In this document: positions 61,955-64,000 of the stretch, one piece after another | How the letters are laid out: each line of letters begins with the position of its first letter | Position numbering within the stretch: the first letter of the stretch is position 1 | Assembly (NCBI RefSeq): GCF_050157905.1 | Contig: NZ_JBKIWZ010000001.1 | Coordinates: 3,224,001 to 3,288,000 of the forward strand | Source: Pantoea sp050157905 | GTDB lineage: Bacteria; Pseudomonadota; Gammaproteobacteria; Enterobacterales; Enterobacteriaceae | DNA: 64,000 bases | Direction of reading: 5' to 3' | Translations under genes and position numbers: made by a program | Notes under the pieces: model-generated | What the model saw: only the letters and a program-made list of their open reading frames with translations | What the model was told of the DNA's origin: nothing | Databases searched by the model: none

Positions 61955-63421
61955 ATGAATAATCTGCCCATCATGATGAAGGAGATTGAGGCCTGGCTGT
62001 CACCCGCCATGATTGCGTCGGCGCAGCGCTGTGCGGCCCGCCTGCTGGCGGTGTTACCCCGGACGCAACAGCCTGAGGAGAACCGCGTGCTGCTCGCCTA
62101 TGGCGGAGGAAAAGACAGCAGCTACATGGTGGCTTGGGTGCGCTACATCCAGGGGCTGATCTGGCAGCAGCAGGGCAGTACCTTCTCGCTGCGTGTCAGC
62201 ACCAATCGTCATGCGGGGATGAACCAGAGCGTGATGGAGAATATCGACCGCGTTTATCAGGCGCTGGCCATGCACGACGATGAACGGGTGGAGTGTCTGG
62301 TGGTGGATGGCCTGCTGATCCGGCCTTTTGCCCGCGACCTGCCGATGCCGGAGAGCGTGCGACAGCAGAATCGCAACGATGTGCTGATGAATGGCCACCG
62401 GTTTCGTGCGGATGCCCGTTCGACCTTCTGCAACGCCTGCAATCTCAGCATGATGAACTCCTTTGGCCTGGCGGCGGACTACAACGGCGGCGTGGATCTG
62501 ATTATTACCGGCGACTCACCGCAGGAGCAGGCTGCCTATGTAGCCTGGGCGCGCCATCTCTCACGCCTGTTTGATGCCCCGGTGGCGGACAAAAGCCGGG
62601 GTTTCAGCGGGTTTCTGCAGACGCTGGACGGCGTTGCCGGACGCTATTTCAGTGACGTGTATGGCGCCGATCAGCTGACGCCCGCGCACCGCATCACCCA
62701 TCAGCTGGCGCGCAATCCGCTGTTTTTCAATATCTATCAGGACACCGCCTATGAGGCGGGCGCGCACTGGGCGCTGCTCAGCGAATTTATGGGATTCCGG
62801 TTTGATGCGCTGATGTTCAGTTTTTCCGAGTCCGACTGCGGTAACCCGACGCTGATGGCGCACCTGCGCGGTCTGCGGGCAGAGACGCTGCTGCAGCGCA
62901 GCTATGCCGAAGGGATCCGTGAATATGTCCGTTTTGCGCTGGCGCTGATGGTGAAGAAAGATTTTCCGCCCGCGCTCATCGACGAGATGGCGGCGCGCTA
63001 TCAGGATGAGGCCGCTATCGAGCAGCAGCGGCAGCGCGCGGCAGACTTTGCGCTGGCGGCATTTGGTCTGCGCGAAGAGCAGCTGATCTGCTTGATTTAC
63101 TCCCCCTTTCTCGGGCAGGGAATGCAACTTGGACAGTGGCTGGTGCAGCAGCAGATTCTGCTCGATGAAGCGGCAATCCGCGACCTGCTTGATCAGCGCA
63201 GCGAAGATCGGGCACTGGCACAGCAGTTAACGCAGCTCTCCGGCATGACGCTGACACAGATGCGGCACTGCTGGCAGAGCAGGCCAGTCAGCTCGCTGCT
63301 GGAGGGAAAAAGTGACGATCCGCTGTCGCGCGTCCTGCGCTTTGATCCTCACAAGGCGGTGATCCAGGTCAGTAACGGTGTGCTGAACGACATCGTGACG
63401 GAAATTATTTCCGGGCGTTAA
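61955..63421 (+). CDS. PP-loop ATP pyrophosphatase family protein with CxxC pair
   Basis: 488 residues. Near residue 46 a PP-loop motif VLLAYGGGKDSSYMVAW marks an N-type ATP pyrophosphatase, an enzyme that adenylates a carboxyl, amide or uridine before amidation or thiolation. ITGDSPQEQAAYVAW (about 184-198) fits the second conserved loop, and the pair Cys159-x-x-Cys162 (FCNACNLSMMNS) could bind metal. The C-terminal half (about 230-488) is helical and unlike any domain I can name; ESDCGNPTLMAHLRGLRAET stands out. I cannot assign a substrate. Divergent from a MocR regulator and 17 nt before an ATP-grasp gene, it looks like a biosynthetic rather than a tRNA-modifying enzyme. Confidence 0.72.
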   Translation: MNNLPIMMKEIEAWLSPAMIASAQRCAARLLAVLPRTQQPEENRVLLAYGGGKDSSYMVAWVRYIQGLIWQQQGSTFSLRVSTNRHAGMNQSVMENIDRVYQALAMHDDERVECLVVDGLLIRPFARDLPMPESVRQQNRNDVLMNGHRFRADARSTFCNACNLSMMNSFGLAADYNGGVDLIITGDSPQEQAAYVAWARHLSRLFDAPVADKSRGFSGFLQTLDGVAGRYFSDVYGADQLTPAHRITHQLARNPLFFNIYQDTAYEAGAHWALLSEFMGFRFDALMFSFSESDCGNPTLMAHLRGLRAETLLQRSYAEGIREYVRFALALMVKKDFPPALIDEMAARYQDEAAIEQQRQRAADFALAAFGLREEQLICLIYSPFLGQGMQLGQWLVQQQILLDEAAIRDLLDQRSEDRALAQQLTQLSGMTLTQMRHCWQSRPVSSLLEGKSDDPLSRVLRFDPHKAVIQVSNGVLNDIVTEIISGR

Positions 63422-63438
63422 CCCGGTAAGGCAAGGCG

Positions 63439-64000
63439 ATGAAAAAGATTTTCCTGCAAATTGGCGCCACCCGCGATGGACTCAATCCCTGGTGTGTGGT
63501 GGCGAAGCGCGACGGTTACTTTACCGTGCTGGCGGAGATGGGCGACTTTGTCGATTATCAGTCGATCAGCCTGGCGCAGCCCTTTGATCTGATCATCCGC
63601 CTCGACCGCCCGGAAAATCCGTGGCAGGTCATGCAGGCCTATCTGCACGCCGGTCTGCTGACACATCCGACGGTAGTGCTGGCGGGCTTTGAAACCTACA
63701 ACGCCAGCGCCGGACGGCTGCGCGAGATGCTGGCCGGACCGGACGCCCCTGCCGCCTTTATCCCGCTGGATAAATATGCGCAGCGCATGGCGCTGAAAAA
63801 AGCCTGGGCGCGCTTCCCGCAGCCGGAATTCCGCTTTTTCGCCTCGCCGCTCAGCATTCTGGATGCCAGGCAGGCGCTCATCTATCCCTGCGTCGTCAAA
63901 CCGGTAGATGGAGGGGGCGGGCTGGGAATCTGGCTGATTGAGCACGCGGGCCAGTTGAACAGTGTGGTGCAGAAGCTGATGCAGACTATGAACTACGGCG
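63439..64000 (+). CDS. ATP-grasp enzyme, N-terminal part (runs off the window)
   Basis: 187 codons are visible before the window ends, with no stop. The start MKKIFLQIGATRDGLNPWCV is a pre-ATP-grasp domain. A second segment from about residue 110 ends in YPCVVKPVDGGGGLGIWLIE (about 153-172), the nucleotide-binding lysine strand and glycine-rich loop of ATP-grasp ligases. Such enzymes join a carboxylate to an amine or thiol with ATP. With the PP-loop gene 17 nt upstream, it suggests a two-step activation or ligation route for a small peptide-like or amino-acid-derived product. Confidence 0.75.
   Translation, partial: MKKIFLQIGATRDGLNPWCVVAKRDGYFTVLAEMGDFVDYQSISLAQPFDLIIRLDRPENPWQVMQAYLHAGLLTHPTVVLAGFETYNASAGRLREMLAGPDAPAAFIPLDKYAQRMALKKAWARFPQPEFRFFASPLSILDARQALIYPCVVKPVDGGGGLGIWLIEHAGQLNSVVQKLMQTMNYG

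Overview
This is a chromosomal window from an enterobacterium, most likely the Erwiniaceae (Pantoea or Erwinia). Almost every gene has a close E. coli counterpart of nearly the same length and order: rrn-hsrA-rbs, kup-ravA-viaA, asnC-mioC-oriC-mnmG-rsmG-atp-glmUS-pst-phoU, then xyl, tag, yiaD, ghrB and avtA. The breaks in that order are what point to Erwiniaceae: ovoA sits where E. coli has asnA, a 2-ketogluconate cluster lies between yiaD and ghrB, and dnaTC is next to xyl. Family assignments rest on reading the translated sequences; no database search was run.

Left part (1-18500). The window opens on the promoter and antitermination leader of an rRNA operon that runs leftward out of the window. 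hsrA follows, convergent with a complete leftward ribose operon rbsDACBKR that carries two RbsR-type operators. Next come ygiW and qseBC (divergent, with a perfect QseB/PmrA-type direct repeat between them), kup, the ravA-viaA MoxR/VWA pair, an ovothiol-type ovoA and asnC.

Origin and housekeeping block (18600-38050). mioC, a recognisable oriC (five DnaA boxes, AT-rich unwinding region, 14 GATC sites) and mnmG are followed by rsmG, the complete F1Fo ATP synthase operon atpIBEFHAGDC with promoter and strong terminator, glmUS, and the phosphate operon pstSCAB-phoU behind a tandem PhoB array. As given, mnmG is broken by a single extra base.

Carbohydrate and accessory part (38150-64000). An MFS carrier is followed by the xylose regulon (xylAB leftward; xylFGH and xylR rightward; conserved CRP/XylR control region) and a ROK repressor. 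Then come dnaTC, an unrecognised six-helix membrane protein, a small outer-membrane-barrel-like protein, tag and yiaD. A ptxS-kguEKT-ghrB group for 2-ketogluconate follows, with a palindromic operator matching the PtxS type, and then avtA. The right end holds the least familiar material: a MocR/GabR-type regulator divergent from a PP-loop ATP-pyrophosphatase with a CxxC pair and an ATP-grasp enzyme cut by the window edge. A palindrome lies between regulator and enzymes, so this may be the start of a small uncharacterised biosynthetic cluster.
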